Source: Streptosporangium lutulentum
GTDB lineage: Bacteria > Actinomycetota > Actinomycetes > Streptosporangiales > Streptosporangiaceae
DNA length: 64,000 nt
NCBI RefSeq assembly: GCF_030811455.1
Contig: NZ_JAUSQU010000001.1
Coordinates: 7,502,001 to 7,566,000 of the forward strand
Direction of reading: 5' to 3'
Shown here: in pieces, positions 1 to 7,922 of the stretch
Position numbering within the stretch: position 1 is the first letter of the stretch
Layout of the letters: each line of letters opens with the position of its first letter
The notes under the pieces: generated by a model
Database searches by the model: none
The model's input: the letters and a program-made list of their open reading frames with translations, nothing else
What the model was told of the DNA's origin: nothing
Made by a program: the position numbers and the translations under genes

Positions 1-1420
1 CCCGGGTGCGGTGCCAGGCCAGCGCGGTGAGGACCGCGGCGGCCACGGAGGCCCACGCCATGGCCTGCAGCGCCAGCCAGATCAACGGGCGCTCCGCCAC
101 CACCGGCCCGGGAGCGGCCAGCTTGCCGCCGGTCATCACCAGGTAGGACAGGTAGAACAACGAGCCGAGCACCGCCGTGAGCCCTCCGGCGCTGAGCAGC
201 CGCGCGGCCCCGGTCACCGGAGCCGCCGAACGCCGGCGAAGGCGCCGCACCAGCGCGACCACCGGGTAGGCGGCGAACGCGATCACGAACAGCATCAGCG
301 CCGCGAGCTGCATCGACGCCGACTCCCACCACGCCGAGGGATTCACCGGCACGGTCAGCGAGTCCTGCACGGGGGTGGGCCCCGAGATCTGTGCCGTGGG
401 CGGCCTGCCTGACGTGACGTCGCCGACCCAGGAACCGACCAGGTCGGCGTAGCCGGGGGCGAGCTCGGGCAGCCGGGTGACGCCGCCGTCGGGAGTCTGG
501 TGGGCGGCGTGGTCGGCGCCGGGGAAGAAGCGGAACGTGTAGTGGCGGTTGCCGCCCTTCTCCAGTGCCTCGGCGAATATCGGCGGACTCTCCTTCGGTG
601 GTGTCAGCAGGTCGTGGGTGCCCCAGATGCCCAGCACCGGCTGGCGTACCGCGCTCAGGACCGGCGCGGGGTCGTAGTAGGGCTCGGGGAACATGCCGCC
701 GTCGGAGATCGCCCGGTACAGGTTGAACTCGGCCCGGTCGATCAGCGAGCCCGACACCCCCGCCTTGCGGAGCCCGGCCGCCACGGTCCAGGTCTGCTGC
801 CGCAGCGGTGGCAGCCCGTTGGCTCCCACGAGCACGACAAAACCGATGTCCTTCGAGCGGGACGCGGCGATCGGGACCACCCAGCCGCCCTCGCTGAACC
901 CCCAGATGCCGATCTTCGCCGGGTCGACGCCCGGCTGGGAGCGGAGCGCGGCCACGGCGCCGAGCGCGTCGTCGGCGAGCTGCGAGTAGGACCGGTGGAA
1001 GAGCGAGTAGCCCTCGGACCGCTTGTCGTAGATCAGCACCGACAGACCTCTGCGGGCGAACTCGACGGCCTCGCCCATCAGCTTCTCGCGAGGGCCCTCA
1101 CCCGCGCCGTGCACGAGGACCATGCCGGGGCGTGCGGGTTTCGCCGCGGCGGGTGAGACGACCGTGCCGTGCATGGCGAGGCCCCCGCTGCCGCGGAAGC
1201 TCACCTCCGTCGCGGTCAGGTCGGAGGGTACGGCGGGCGAGGGCGTCGGTGCCGCCACCGTCGTTGCCGCTGCTGTCGTTGTCGTTGTCGTCGCTGTCGC
1301 TGCCGTTGCTGTCGTTGCCGTTGCCGTTGCTACCGCCGTCGCTGTCGTCGCTGCCGTCGCCGCGGCGGGAGTGGCGAACAGGCAGAGGGCGAGGACTGCG
1401 GCTGGGAGGATTCTTCTCAC
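1..1420 (-). CDS. Exported alpha/beta hydrolase with C-terminal membrane segments (3' end cut by window)
   Basis: Reading leftwards from GTG at 1420 gives a signal peptide (RRILPAAVLALCLFATPAAA), an Ala/Thr-only linker of about 40 residues, then an alpha/beta-hydrolase core: MVLVHGAGEG (oxyanion region), GIWGFSEGGW (nucleophile Ser in GFSEG), an acidic residue in GIWGTHDLL and a His in FPGADHAAH. After about residue 335 come hydrophobic segments, so the catalytic domain is probably outside the cell and tethered by the C-terminus. The gene runs off the left edge without a stop. It diverges from the ArsR-type regulator at 1499, with a large inverted repeat between them. Substrate unknown; the fold resembles dienelactone-hydrolase/prolyl-oligopeptidase-type esterases. 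Confidence 0.8.
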   Translation of the reverse strand, partial: MRRILPAAVLALCLFATPAAATAATTATAVATATATTATAATATTTTTTAAATTVAAPTPSPAVPSDLTATEVSFRGSGGLAMHGTVVSPAAAKPARPGMVLVHGAGEGPREKLMGEAVEFARRGLSVLIYDKRSEGYSLFHRSYSQLADDALGAVAALRSQPGVDPAKIGIWGFSEGGWVVPIAASRSKDIGFVVLVGANGLPPLRQQTWTVAAGLRKAGVSGSLIDRAEFNLYRAISDGGMFPEPYYDPAPVLSAVRQPVLGIWGTHDLLTPPKESPPIFAEALEKGGNRHYTFRFFPGADHAAHQTPDGGVTRLPELAPGYADLVGSWVGDVTSGRPPTAQISGPTPVQDSLTVPVNPSAWWESASMQLAALMLFVIAFAAYPVVALVRRLRRRSAAPVTGAARLLSAGGLTAVLGSLFYLSYLVMTGGKLAAPGPVVAERPLIWLALQAMAWASVAAAVLTALAWHRTR

Positions 1421-1423
1421 ATA

Positions 1424-1479
1424 CCGAATATATTCTGCAGAATTTTTTCGGCAAAGACTTGTCTGCAGATATCATTCGG
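1424..1479. promoter_or_regulatory. 18-bp inverted-repeat operator between divergent genes
   Basis: Arms at 1424-1441 and 1462-1479 match at 14 of 18 positions in inverted orientation, separated by 20 bp. Each arm ends in the palindrome TCTGCAGA (1434-1441, 1462-1469), and the left copy sits in the 12-bp palindrome ATTCTGCAGAAT. It is the only AT-rich stretch between the hydrolase start (1420) and the regulator start (1499). Most likely it binds the adjacent winged-helix regulator and controls both genes; that is inferred from position. Confidence 0.6.
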
Positions 1480-1498
1480 CAGGACTAGGCTGGTCATC

Positions 1499-2059
1499 AT
1501 GAAGGATGAAGAGTCGTTCATGCTCGACGATCCGGCGAAGCTCAAAGCGCTGGCCCACCCCCTGCGACGGCTCATGCTGCGTCACCTCAACGTGCACGGC
1601 CCCGCGACCTCGACGACGCTCGGCGAGGTGCTCAACGCCAAGACGGGCACGACCAGCTACCACCTGCGCCTGCTTGAGAAATGCGGCTTCATCGAGGAGA
1701 TCCCCGAGCGCTCGACCGGCAGGGAGCGCTGGTGGCGCAAGGCCGGCCCCACGGACATGCGGCTCCCGACGCCCGACCGGCTCGCCCCCGAGGACCGTCC
1801 CGCGCTCGCCGAGTTCCATCGGATCGGCATGGACGAGGATCGTGAGCTGTTCGAGCGCTTCCCCGCGGCCTACCTGCGCGATCCCGAGTGGGCCAGGGGC
1901 TCGCGCGGCTTCAGCTGGATGACCGGGGCGGAGCTGGAGGAGTTCTACGAGGCCTACATCGCGCTGCTGATGAAGTACCACCGCCGGCCGGAGGAGGCTC
2001 CGCCGGACGCGCGGCCCCTGTACATCCGCCTCTTCACCCTGCCCGCCGACGAGGAATGA
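1499..2059 (+). CDS. ArsR-type winged-helix transcriptional regulator
   Basis: A 186-residue protein. The N-terminus LDDPAKLKALAHPLRRLMLR followed by GTTSYHLRLLEKCGFIEE is the ArsR/HTH_20 winged-helix pattern, with the recognition helix around TTSYHLRLL (about residues 50-60) and a basic wing (STGRERWWRK). The C-terminal 100 residues form an acidic helical region without metal-binding cysteines, so it is unlikely to be a metal sensor of the classical type. The ATG at 1499 is preferred over upstream in-frame codons because those fall in the divergent hydrolase gene. It probably controls itself and the divergent hydrolase through the inverted repeat at 1424-1479. Confidence 0.85.
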   Translation: MKDEESFMLDDPAKLKALAHPLRRLMLRHLNVHGPATSTTLGEVLNAKTGTTSYHLRLLEKCGFIEEIPERSTGRERWWRKAGPTDMRLPTPDRLAPEDRPALAEFHRIGMDEDRELFERFPAAYLRDPEWARGSRGFSWMTGAELEEFYEAYIALLMKYHRRPEEAPPDARPLYIRLFTLPADEE

Positions 2060-2102
2060 TCCGGCCTGGCCCGCTCCTGACGCGAGCTGGCATGCTACCG
2101 GC

Positions 2103-2624
2103 GTGACCGACCAAGTGATCGCCGTTCAGACCGTGCCCTGGATCCCGGTGCCGCACCGACTGGAGATCGTCCTCACCCGGGATCTCCCACCGGTCGACCA
2201 GATCACCACCGCCTTCGTCTTCGTCGTCGACGACCTCGGCCGGACCCTGCTGACGTACGTCGACCGAAAGGGACGTGGCTGGGACCTCCCCGGTGGGCAC
2301 GTCGAGGCGGAGGAATCACCCGTGGAGGCCGCGATCCGGGAACTCGCCGAGGAGACCGGGCTGGTCCTGGAGGCCGATCGGCTGTCGGTCCTCGCCTGGC
2401 ACCGCATCCGGCTGACGGCTCCCGTACCGGCCGGCCATCCGTACGGGCCGCTGACGTTCATGGTGATGTACGAGGCGCGGCTGACGGAGCGGGGCATGCC
2501 CACGCGGCCGGATCCGCGGTCCGAATCCACGCGGGCGGAATGGCTGACCCGCGAGGAAGTGGAACAGCGGTGTTCCGGACGCACCTGGCTGACCGTCCAT
2601 CGCGTTCTGACGGCACAGGGATAG
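2103..2624 (+). CDS. NUDIX hydrolase
   Basis: 173 residues from a GTG start. The Nudix box is complete: GGHVEAEESPVEAAIRELAE continuing ETGL, matching GX5EX7REUXEEXGU, at about residues 62-85. Proteins of this family hydrolyse nucleoside diphosphates linked to another moiety using Mg2+ held by the box glutamates. A preceding strand (FVFVVDDLGRTLLTYVD) supports the fold. About 40 bp separate it from the regulator upstream and 90 bp from the sigma factor downstream, so it may be its own unit. The substrate cannot be told from the sequence. Confidence 0.88.
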   Translation: MTDQVIAVQTVPWIPVPHRLEIVLTRDLPPVDQITTAFVFVVDDLGRTLLTYVDRKGRGWDLPGGHVEAEESPVEAAIRELAEETGLVLEADRLSVLAWHRIRLTAPVPAGHPYGPLTFMVMYEARLTERGMPTRPDPRSESTRAEWLTREEVEQRCSGRTWLTVHRVLTAQG

Positions 2625-2715
2625 CTCGCGGGCCTTCCGGCGAACAGGCCATCGACCAGCCCTTATAGGCTGGGCGAACGTCAGAGCCAGGGAGCCGGGG
2701 GAGGCAGTCGCGATC

Positions 2716-3654
2716 ATGCACCCAGAAGACCCGCAGGCGGCGAATGCCCTCGATCAGGCCGCTTCGAGCTTCAACGGCCTGCGTCCCCGGCTCTTCGGCA
2801 TCGCCTACCGCCTGCTCGGCAGCTCCGCGGAGGCCGAGGACATCGTGCAGGAGGTCTGGGTGCGGTGGCAGAGCACAGACCGCACGGTCGTCATGGATCC
2901 GGCGGCGTTTCTCGCGACGACGACGACGCGACTGGCGATCAACGTCGCCCAGTCCGCCCGGAAGCGGCGTGAGACGTACATCGGCCCCTGGCTTCCCGAC
3001 CCGGTGGACACCGGCGCCGACCCCGAGGCCAGAGCCGAACGGGGCGAGGAGCTGGAACTCGCGGTCCTGCTTCTCCTGGAGAAACTCCCGCCCACGGAAC
3101 GGGCGGCGTACGTTCTCCGGGAATCGTTCGACTACCCGTACGGCCAGATCGCGACCATCCTTCAGCTGAGCGAGGCGAACACCCGGCAGCTCGTCAGCCG
3201 CGCGCGCAAACACATCGCCACCGAGCGCCGCACTCCGGTGAGTTCGTCCGCGCACCGACGTCTCTTGAAGGCTTTTCTCGCCGCGGCCCAGAAGGGCGAC
3301 TTCGCCGCCCTGGAAGAGCTCTTCGCCGCGGACGTCGTCAGCTACTCGGACGGCGGGGGAGCCGTGCGCGATGCCGCGCGGATCCCGGTGGCCGGCCGTA
3401 CGCGCGTCGCGAGGTTCGTCGCGGCGTTCTCGTCACGATTCTGGCCCGGTACGGCGATCACATGGGTCGAGGCGAACGGGCAGCCGGGTGTGCTGATCTC
3501 ACAGGGTGAGACCATCGTCGCCCTCCTGACCATAAGCGCCTCCGCGCAGGGCATCGATCAGCTCATGTGGATGATGAACCCCGGCAAGCTCTCCGGATCG
3601 CACTGGCGACTCCAGGGTCGCGCAGGCGCAGCCTCCGGCTCCGAGCCCGACTGA
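2716..3654 (+). CDS. ECF41-type (SigJ-like) RNA polymerase sigma factor with SnoaL-like C-terminal domain
   Basis: 312 residues. Region 2 (LRPRLFGIAYRLLGSSAEAE, DIVQEVWVRW) and region 4 (LPPTERAAYVLRESFDYPYG then ANTRQLVSRARKHI) lie in the first 185 residues. The last 125 form the SnoaL/NTF2-like extension of ECF41 factors, which replaces a separate anti-sigma factor. Both ECF41 signatures are present: WLPDP in the linker between the sigma domains, and NPGKL (usually NPDKL) near the C-terminus. The start follows GGGGGAGG. ECF41 genes usually sit beside a carboxymuconolactone decarboxylase, oxidoreductase or epimerase gene; no such partner is here. Confidence 0.9.
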   Translation: MHPEDPQAANALDQAASSFNGLRPRLFGIAYRLLGSSAEAEDIVQEVWVRWQSTDRTVVMDPAAFLATTTTRLAINVAQSARKRRETYIGPWLPDPVDTGADPEARAERGEELELAVLLLLEKLPPTERAAYVLRESFDYPYGQIATILQLSEANTRQLVSRARKHIATERRTPVSSSAHRRLLKAFLAAAQKGDFAALEELFAADVVSYSDGGGAVRDAARIPVAGRTRVARFVAAFSSRFWPGTAITWVEANGQPGVLISQGETIVALLTISASAQGIDQLMWMMNPGKLSGSHWRLQGRAGAASGSEPD

Positions 3655-3811
3655 TCGATCGGCACGGCCGCCGCCTCCCTGACCGGGCGACCGTGCTCCG
3701 GCTTCCGAGGACCGGCCGGCCACAGGGCGGCCAAGCCGAACGTCGGGCCGAAGAGTCCCCCTGGCTCACGCCGCCGAGCCCGGGGCATGATCGGTTGGGA
3801 GGATCGGGCGG

Positions 3812-4462
3812 GTGCCCGATACCGTGCCGCCTATGACCCAAAATGACGGAATCCAGGCGGTCAGGGAGACTGAGGCGGCGGTCGAGGCGTTCCTGGCCGG
3901 CCAGACGGACGATTCCCGCAGGGTGACCCTGCGCCCGCTCGCCGCCGGCGATCAGAGCGAGTTCCTCGACCTGGTGAACACCAGTGCCGAACTGCACCAC
4001 CCGTGGATGTCCCTGCCCTCCACCCCACGGGAGTTCCAGACCTACCTCGCGCGATACGAGCAGCCCGGCGAGGAGTCGCTGCTGGTCTGCCTACGGAGCA
4101 CCGGGGCCATCGCCGGCATGGTCAACATCAACAGCATCATCCGCGGGCGTTTCCAGAACGGCTCTCTCGGCTACGCGGCCTTCGCGCCCACCGCCGGCCA
4201 GGGATACATGTCCGAAGGACTCGACCTGGTGGTGCGCTATGCCTTCGAGCAGTTGCGGCTCCACCGGCTGGAGGCCCAGATCCAGCCCGGCAACCACGCC
4301 TCCCTGAAGCTGATCCGGAGAAGCGGCTTCCACCAGGAGGGCTACTCCCCCGAACTCCTGTTCATCGACGGCGCCTGGCGCGACCACGAACGGTGGGCCC
4401 TCATCAGCACCATGGTCGACATCGCTCCCACGGCCCCGCATCCCACCCTGCCCGAACGCTGA
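3812..4462 (+). CDS. GNAT N-acetyltransferase (RimJ-like)
   Basis: 216 residues. RRVTLRPLAAGDQSEFLDLV is the entry strand and helix; the acetyl-CoA loop region is LGYAAFAPTAGQGYMSEGLD (family Q/RxxGxG/A, here AGQGYMSEG); then LRLHRLEAQIQPGNHASLKL and RRSGFHQEGY, the typical RimJ/RimL C-terminal part. These enzymes acetylate ribosomal protein N-termini or small molecules. GTG at 3812 is chosen because GGGAGGA lies about 9 bp upstream; ATG at 3833 is the alternative. Substrate not predictable. Confidence 0.85.
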   Translation: MPDTVPPMTQNDGIQAVRETEAAVEAFLAGQTDDSRRVTLRPLAAGDQSEFLDLVNTSAELHHPWMSLPSTPREFQTYLARYEQPGEESLLVCLRSTGAIAGMVNINSIIRGRFQNGSLGYAAFAPTAGQGYMSEGLDLVVRYAFEQLRLHRLEAQIQPGNHASLKLIRRSGFHQEGYSPELLFIDGAWRDHERWALISTMVDIAPTAPHPTLPER

Positions 4463-4558
4463 GACGCCTGCCCTTCGGCGCCCGGCCTGGCCCACCCGCC
4501 CGAAGGTGTCCCCGGCGAAGCCGACGGCCCACGGGAACGTCAGTAAGGAGTTGTCGCG

Positions 4559-5059
4559 GTGAGCCCGGAATTCCTGGAGCGTACGAGGTCGCTCTCGGTG
4601 ACTCTGACGGCGTTGCTGTGCATGTGGCTGTTCGGCAACCTCTACGAGGGACTCGTCACCAACCCCCAGTTGATCGCCAATCCCCGGCCGGGCACCTTCG
4701 TCGGTGAGTTCGCCGTGGGAAGTCCTGTCTACTACTACCTGCCCTGGGCGCCTTTCTGCGTCATCCTGATGATCGTCCTGCGCGTACGATTCGGCCGCGG
4801 CGCACCGGCTCGGGTGCGCCGGGCCTGGAACGGCGCGATCGGCTTCGTCGTGGTCGCCGTGATCGCGAAGGTCGTCCTCATCACCCAGGTCAATCCCGTC
4901 TTCCGGGATCCCGCCGTGTCCGGCGAGCTGGTCCGCGACCGGGCGGTGTGGTGGGCGTTCGGCAACGGCGTCGCGACCATCGCGGTGGCGGCCGCGGTGG
5001 TGCTCCTCACCTTCCATCGTCGTCCGTCCACGGTGGGAGACGGCGTCGAATCCCGGTGA
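4559..5059 (+). CDS. Four-helix membrane protein of unknown function
   Basis: 166 residues from GTG, preceded by a good AAGGAG site 11 bp upstream. Hydrophobic segments lie at about residues 12-30, 57-77, 93-113 and 128-150, with a charged cytoplasmic tail. I see no catalytic motif. The pattern of four helices with a short conserved first loop recalls small DUF1772-like proteins, but that is a weak resemblance. The methyltransferase start lies 35 bp downstream, so the two may be co-transcribed. Confidence 0.7.
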   Translation: MSPEFLERTRSLSVTLTALLCMWLFGNLYEGLVTNPQLIANPRPGTFVGEFAVGSPVYYYLPWAPFCVILMIVLRVRFGRGAPARVRRAWNGAIGFVVVAVIAKVVLITQVNPVFRDPAVSGELVRDRAVWWAFGNGVATIAVAAAVVLLTFHRRPSTVGDGVESR

Positions 5060-5094
5060 CGGCGGTCGACGGAGTCGCGGTAGCGTGGCGCGCC

Positions 5095-5799
5095 ATGACG
5101 GACTTCATCGCCCTCCCCTTCTATGACCTGTTCCATGAGAACGGGCACGTGCCGGGAATCCGTATGTCGTTGCCCCCGCTGCTCACCGGGGTACGGCGGA
5201 GCATCCTGGAGATCGGTGCGGGAAGCGGTCTGATCACCACGTCACTGGCCGACTGGACACCGGCCGAGATCTTCGCGCTCGAGCCCTCGGCCGGTATGCG
5301 CGGGATGTTGCTGTCCCGGCTGAGCGCGCGTCCGGAGCTGCTCAAGCGCGTGACCGTGCTTCCCTGCGACGCGCTGAGCATGAACCTGGCCGAGCCGGTC
5401 GAGGCCATGGTGATGATCAACGTGATGTACGCCCTGGAGCCGGACTACCGCAAGCGGCTCTGGCCGGTGCTGGCTGCCCAGCTCGAACCCGGTGGCCTGC
5501 TGGTCTTCACCTGGCGCGACGGCGGTCCCCCGGCGCCGCGTCCTCTCCATGAGCTGGACTCCCGTCAGGTGGGCCGGCACACCTACACGGCTCTGTCGGA
5601 GATCCTCGAGTCGGAGGAGGAGTCGTGCAAGGCCCGCTACCTCTATCGGATCACCGAGGACGACAGGGTGGTCAGCGAGGAGGAGATCGTCGGCCACGCC
5701 TACCGTCCCACCTGGAAGACGATCGAAGGGGAGCTGGTCGGGGCGGGGTTCGTCCAGGTCGACGCGCCCGAGGGGCTCCTCGCCTGGCGGCTCGTCTGA
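5095..5799 (+). CDS. Class I SAM-dependent methyltransferase
   Basis: 234 residues. Motif I is SILEIGAGSGLITTSLADW (EIGAGSG glycine loop, about residues 36-46); motif II acidic end at IFALEPSAGM (E contacting the SAM ribose); a later strand VEAMVMINVMYAL with a following LEPGGLLVFTWRD is the usual post-motif pair. Substrate unknown; class I enzymes of this size methylate small molecules. ATG at 5095 is used; in-frame upstream codons would run back into the preceding membrane protein. Confidence 0.85.
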   Translation: MTDFIALPFYDLFHENGHVPGIRMSLPPLLTGVRRSILEIGAGSGLITTSLADWTPAEIFALEPSAGMRGMLLSRLSARPELLKRVTVLPCDALSMNLAEPVEAMVMINVMYALEPDYRKRLWPVLAAQLEPGGLLVFTWRDGGPPAPRPLHELDSRQVGRHTYTALSEILESEEESCKARYLYRITEDDRVVSEEEIVGHAYRPTWKTIEGELVGAGFVQVDAPEGLLAWRLV

Positions 5800-5868
5800 G
5801 GTCGGGCAGGCCCCCCGCCACGCGCTGAACGACGTCTGATCCTCCGGTCCCCGTTGTGGTGCCGGTCG

Positions 5869-7458
5869 TCAGGTGAGCCGTAGCTGCAGGGTGACGACCA
5901 GCCGCTCGTCGGGGTCGGACAGATCCAGGCCGAAGACCTCGTTGATGCGTTTGAGTCGGTATCGGAAGGTGTTGGGGTGCACGCCGACGCGATCGGCGGC
6001 CACCGTGACGTCACCGAAGGCGTCGAGATAGGCGCGAACGGTCGCCACCCAGGAGGTGCCCTTCTCCGCGTCCTGGGCGGCGAGCGCGGTGAGCCCGCCC
6101 TCGCGCAGCCCGTGGAACTCCGGGTGCTCCCGCAGGAGGTCCCGCAGTCCCTCGATCGTGACTCTCGCCCGCACGTCGTCGATTCCCGCGACGGCGGGCC
6201 CCGTCCCGCCCGCCAGCAGGTCGAGCACCTGGTCTGCCTCGCGGCGGGAGGCGACGACCCCGGCCAGGTCGCTCACGGCGGCGCCGATGCCCGCGCGCAC
6301 GGCCAGCCGCAGGGTGGCCGTCGCTCGATCGACCACCTTCCCGGCGAGTTCGCGCGCCAGGTCCACGTCGCCCACCAGCGCGTAGGCGCGCCCGCCACTC
6401 GCCGAACAGGCCACGCGGCGGTGGTAGGCGGCGGCCGTGAGCGTGACGAAGTCGGCGACGCGCCGCGCGGCGGCGACCTCCTCGGCCGAGCCGTCCATGC
6501 CCGGGCTCTCGGGAGCGAAGGCGATGACGGTCATCTCGCCCACCGGGGCGATGCCCAGGGCCTCCCTGGTGAGCAGGCTCGCCGCGCGGCCGTCGAGTAC
6601 GGCGAGCAGCGCGGCGTCCCCGCGTCTGCGGGCATGGGTCACGGCGCGGGAGCTGAGCAGGTCGAGCGCGACGAGGTCGGCGGCCGAGCGCAACGCGCGT
6701 TCGGCCTCGACGCCCAGCGGCTGCTCGCCCTCCACCACCCAGACGCTGCCCAGCGGCTCGCCCCCGGCCCGCACGGCGACGGCGAGCCGCGGGCGGTAAC
6801 CGGGAGCGTCGAAGACCGTGACCTTCACCACCTCCTCGCTCCGCCACAGGCGGTGGAACACTCCGGCGTCCCGCAGGTTCCTGACCCACTCACCCGGCAC
6901 CCGCCGCTCCAGGATGACCTGCCGCCTGGGTGGGTCGGTCGGATGGCCGAGGTTGGAGTAGGCCAGGACCCGGCCGTGCGGATCCTCGATCGTGGTGGCG
7001 CCGCCGACGGTGGCGGCGACGGTGTCGGCCAGCTGGAACAGGTCGTCGAGCGGCTCGTGCGGACCGAGGTCGGAGGCGGCCTGGAGCGAGGTGTGGAGGC
7101 GGCCCCAGGAGAGCGTGTGATCGGCGGTCAGCAGCGCGACCCCGGCCCGCTCTGCCTCCGTGAGCGTGCCCGGCTCCACCGGCGGCCGGAAGACGGCCGC
7201 CGCCGCGCCCGCCGCGCCGAGCGCGCGCAGCAGGTCGGCTCTGGCCGAGGGCGTGTCCACCCCGACGGCCAGCACGACCGCACCCGCCGACGGGTCGAGG
7301 ATGGCGGGCGCGCCGACCTCCACGTCCAGGCCGCGCGGGGCGGCCAGCACGTCAAGGCCGGCCTGCTCGGCGACCAGCCGCAGGCTCATCGGAGGAAGAG
7401 GAGGAATCGAGGGGATCGAGGAAATCGATGGAGTCGAGGGGATCGTCATCTGATTCAT
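5869..7458 (-). CDS. PucR-family transcriptional regulator
   Basis: About 529 residues. The N-terminal 150 residues hold a purine-catabolism-regulator-like domain (MSLRLVAEQAGLDVLAAPRG and following), the middle a GGDEF-like/CdaR domain, and the C-terminus the PucR helix-turn-helix: VAADRVGVHPNTFRYRLKRI, then NEVFGLDL. PucR proteins activate nitrogen-source catabolic genes. The frame stays open to an ATG at 7530, but that would put the palindrome at 7474-7495 inside the gene; ATG at 7458 or 7389 is likelier. Residues just after 7458 are a Pro/Ser/Ile repeat (PSTPSISSIPSIPPLPP), probably a dispensable leader. It diverges from the RidA operon, its likely target. Confidence 0.88.
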   Translation of the reverse strand: MNQMTIPSTPSISSIPSIPPLPPMSLRLVAEQAGLDVLAAPRGLDVEVGAPAILDPSAGAVVLAVGVDTPSARADLLRALGAAGAAAAVFRPPVEPGTLTEAERAGVALLTADHTLSWGRLHTSLQAASDLGPHEPLDDLFQLADTVAATVGGATTIEDPHGRVLAYSNLGHPTDPPRRQVILERRVPGEWVRNLRDAGVFHRLWRSEEVVKVTVFDAPGYRPRLAVAVRAGGEPLGSVWVVEGEQPLGVEAERALRSAADLVALDLLSSRAVTHARRRGDAALLAVLDGRAASLLTREALGIAPVGEMTVIAFAPESPGMDGSAEEVAAARRVADFVTLTAAAYHRRVACSASGGRAYALVGDVDLARELAGKVVDRATATLRLAVRAGIGAAVSDLAGVVASRREADQVLDLLAGGTGPAVAGIDDVRARVTIEGLRDLLREHPEFHGLREGGLTALAAQDAEKGTSWVATVRAYLDAFGDVTVAADRVGVHPNTFRYRLKRINEVFGLDLSDPDERLVVTLQLRLT

Positions 7459-7473
7459 GGCAACAACCAGTCC

Positions 7474-7495
7474 GTTGTGCGGATAGTCCGACAAC
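7474..7495. promoter_or_regulatory. Palindrome in the pucR/ridA divergent promoter
   Basis: GTTGT(7474-7478)...ACAAC(7491-7495) with inner CGGA/TCCG halves makes a near-perfect inverted repeat between the two divergent units. Probable binding site of the PucR-family regulator; inferred from position. Confidence 0.5.
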
Positions 7496-7559
7496 CGGGT
7501 CCGAAGTCTGGCCGGACGTACGAGATTCATGGCCGACGGGGGCGATTACAGTCCCTGAC

Positions 7560-7922
7560 ATGCCTAGACCTCCTGCTCCGTACTCCTCCGCCCGGCGAGC
7601 CGGTGACCTGCTGTTCGTCTCGGGTCAGCTCGGCTTTCACCCCGACGGCACGCTCCCCGAAGGTCTTGACGCGCAGACGCGGCAGGCGCTGGCCAACCTG
7701 GACGCCGTACTCGCCGAGCACGGCTTGGGCCGCGACGACGTCGTGAAGTGCCAGGTGTTCCTGGCCTCGATCGCCGACTGGTCGGCGCTGAACGCCCTCT
7801 ACGAGGAGTACTTCACCCGGCCGTACCCCGCCCGCTCCGCCTTCGGCGTCCAGCTTCATCCGGGCGCGCTGGTGGAGATCGAGGCCATCGCCTTCTACCC
7901 GCCCTCATCCGGGGCGTCGTGA
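7560..7922 (+). CDS. RidA/YjgF-family enamine/imine deaminase
   Basis: 120 residues. Hallmarks are RAGDLLFVSGQLGFHPDG (the GQ of the family), QALANLDAVLAEHGLGRDDV, and PARSAFGVQLHPGALVEIEA, whose Arg (the family's R105 equivalent, ..PARSAF) binds the substrate carboxylate. RidA hydrolyses reactive enamines released by PLP dehydratases such as the threonine/serine dehydratase type. Its stop overlaps the start of exactly such an enzyme (GTGA, 7919-7922), so the pair fits functionally and by translation. Confidence 0.92.
   Translation: MPRPPAPYSSARRAGDLLFVSGQLGFHPDGTLPEGLDAQTRQALANLDAVLAEHGLGRDDVVKCQVFLASIADWSALNALYEEYFTRPYPARSAFGVQLHPGALVEIEAIAFYPPSSGAS

Noticed and set aside
1122..1502. Forward open frames rich in Val/Ala, Ser/Leu or Arg/Cys across 1.1-1.5 kb
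   Set aside because: They are shadows of the Ala/Thr triplet repeat in the opposite-strand hydrolase.
2640..2715. An autoregulatory ECF41 promoter upstream of the sigma gene
   Set aside because: I could not find a convincing -35/-10 pair of the ECF41 type by eye.
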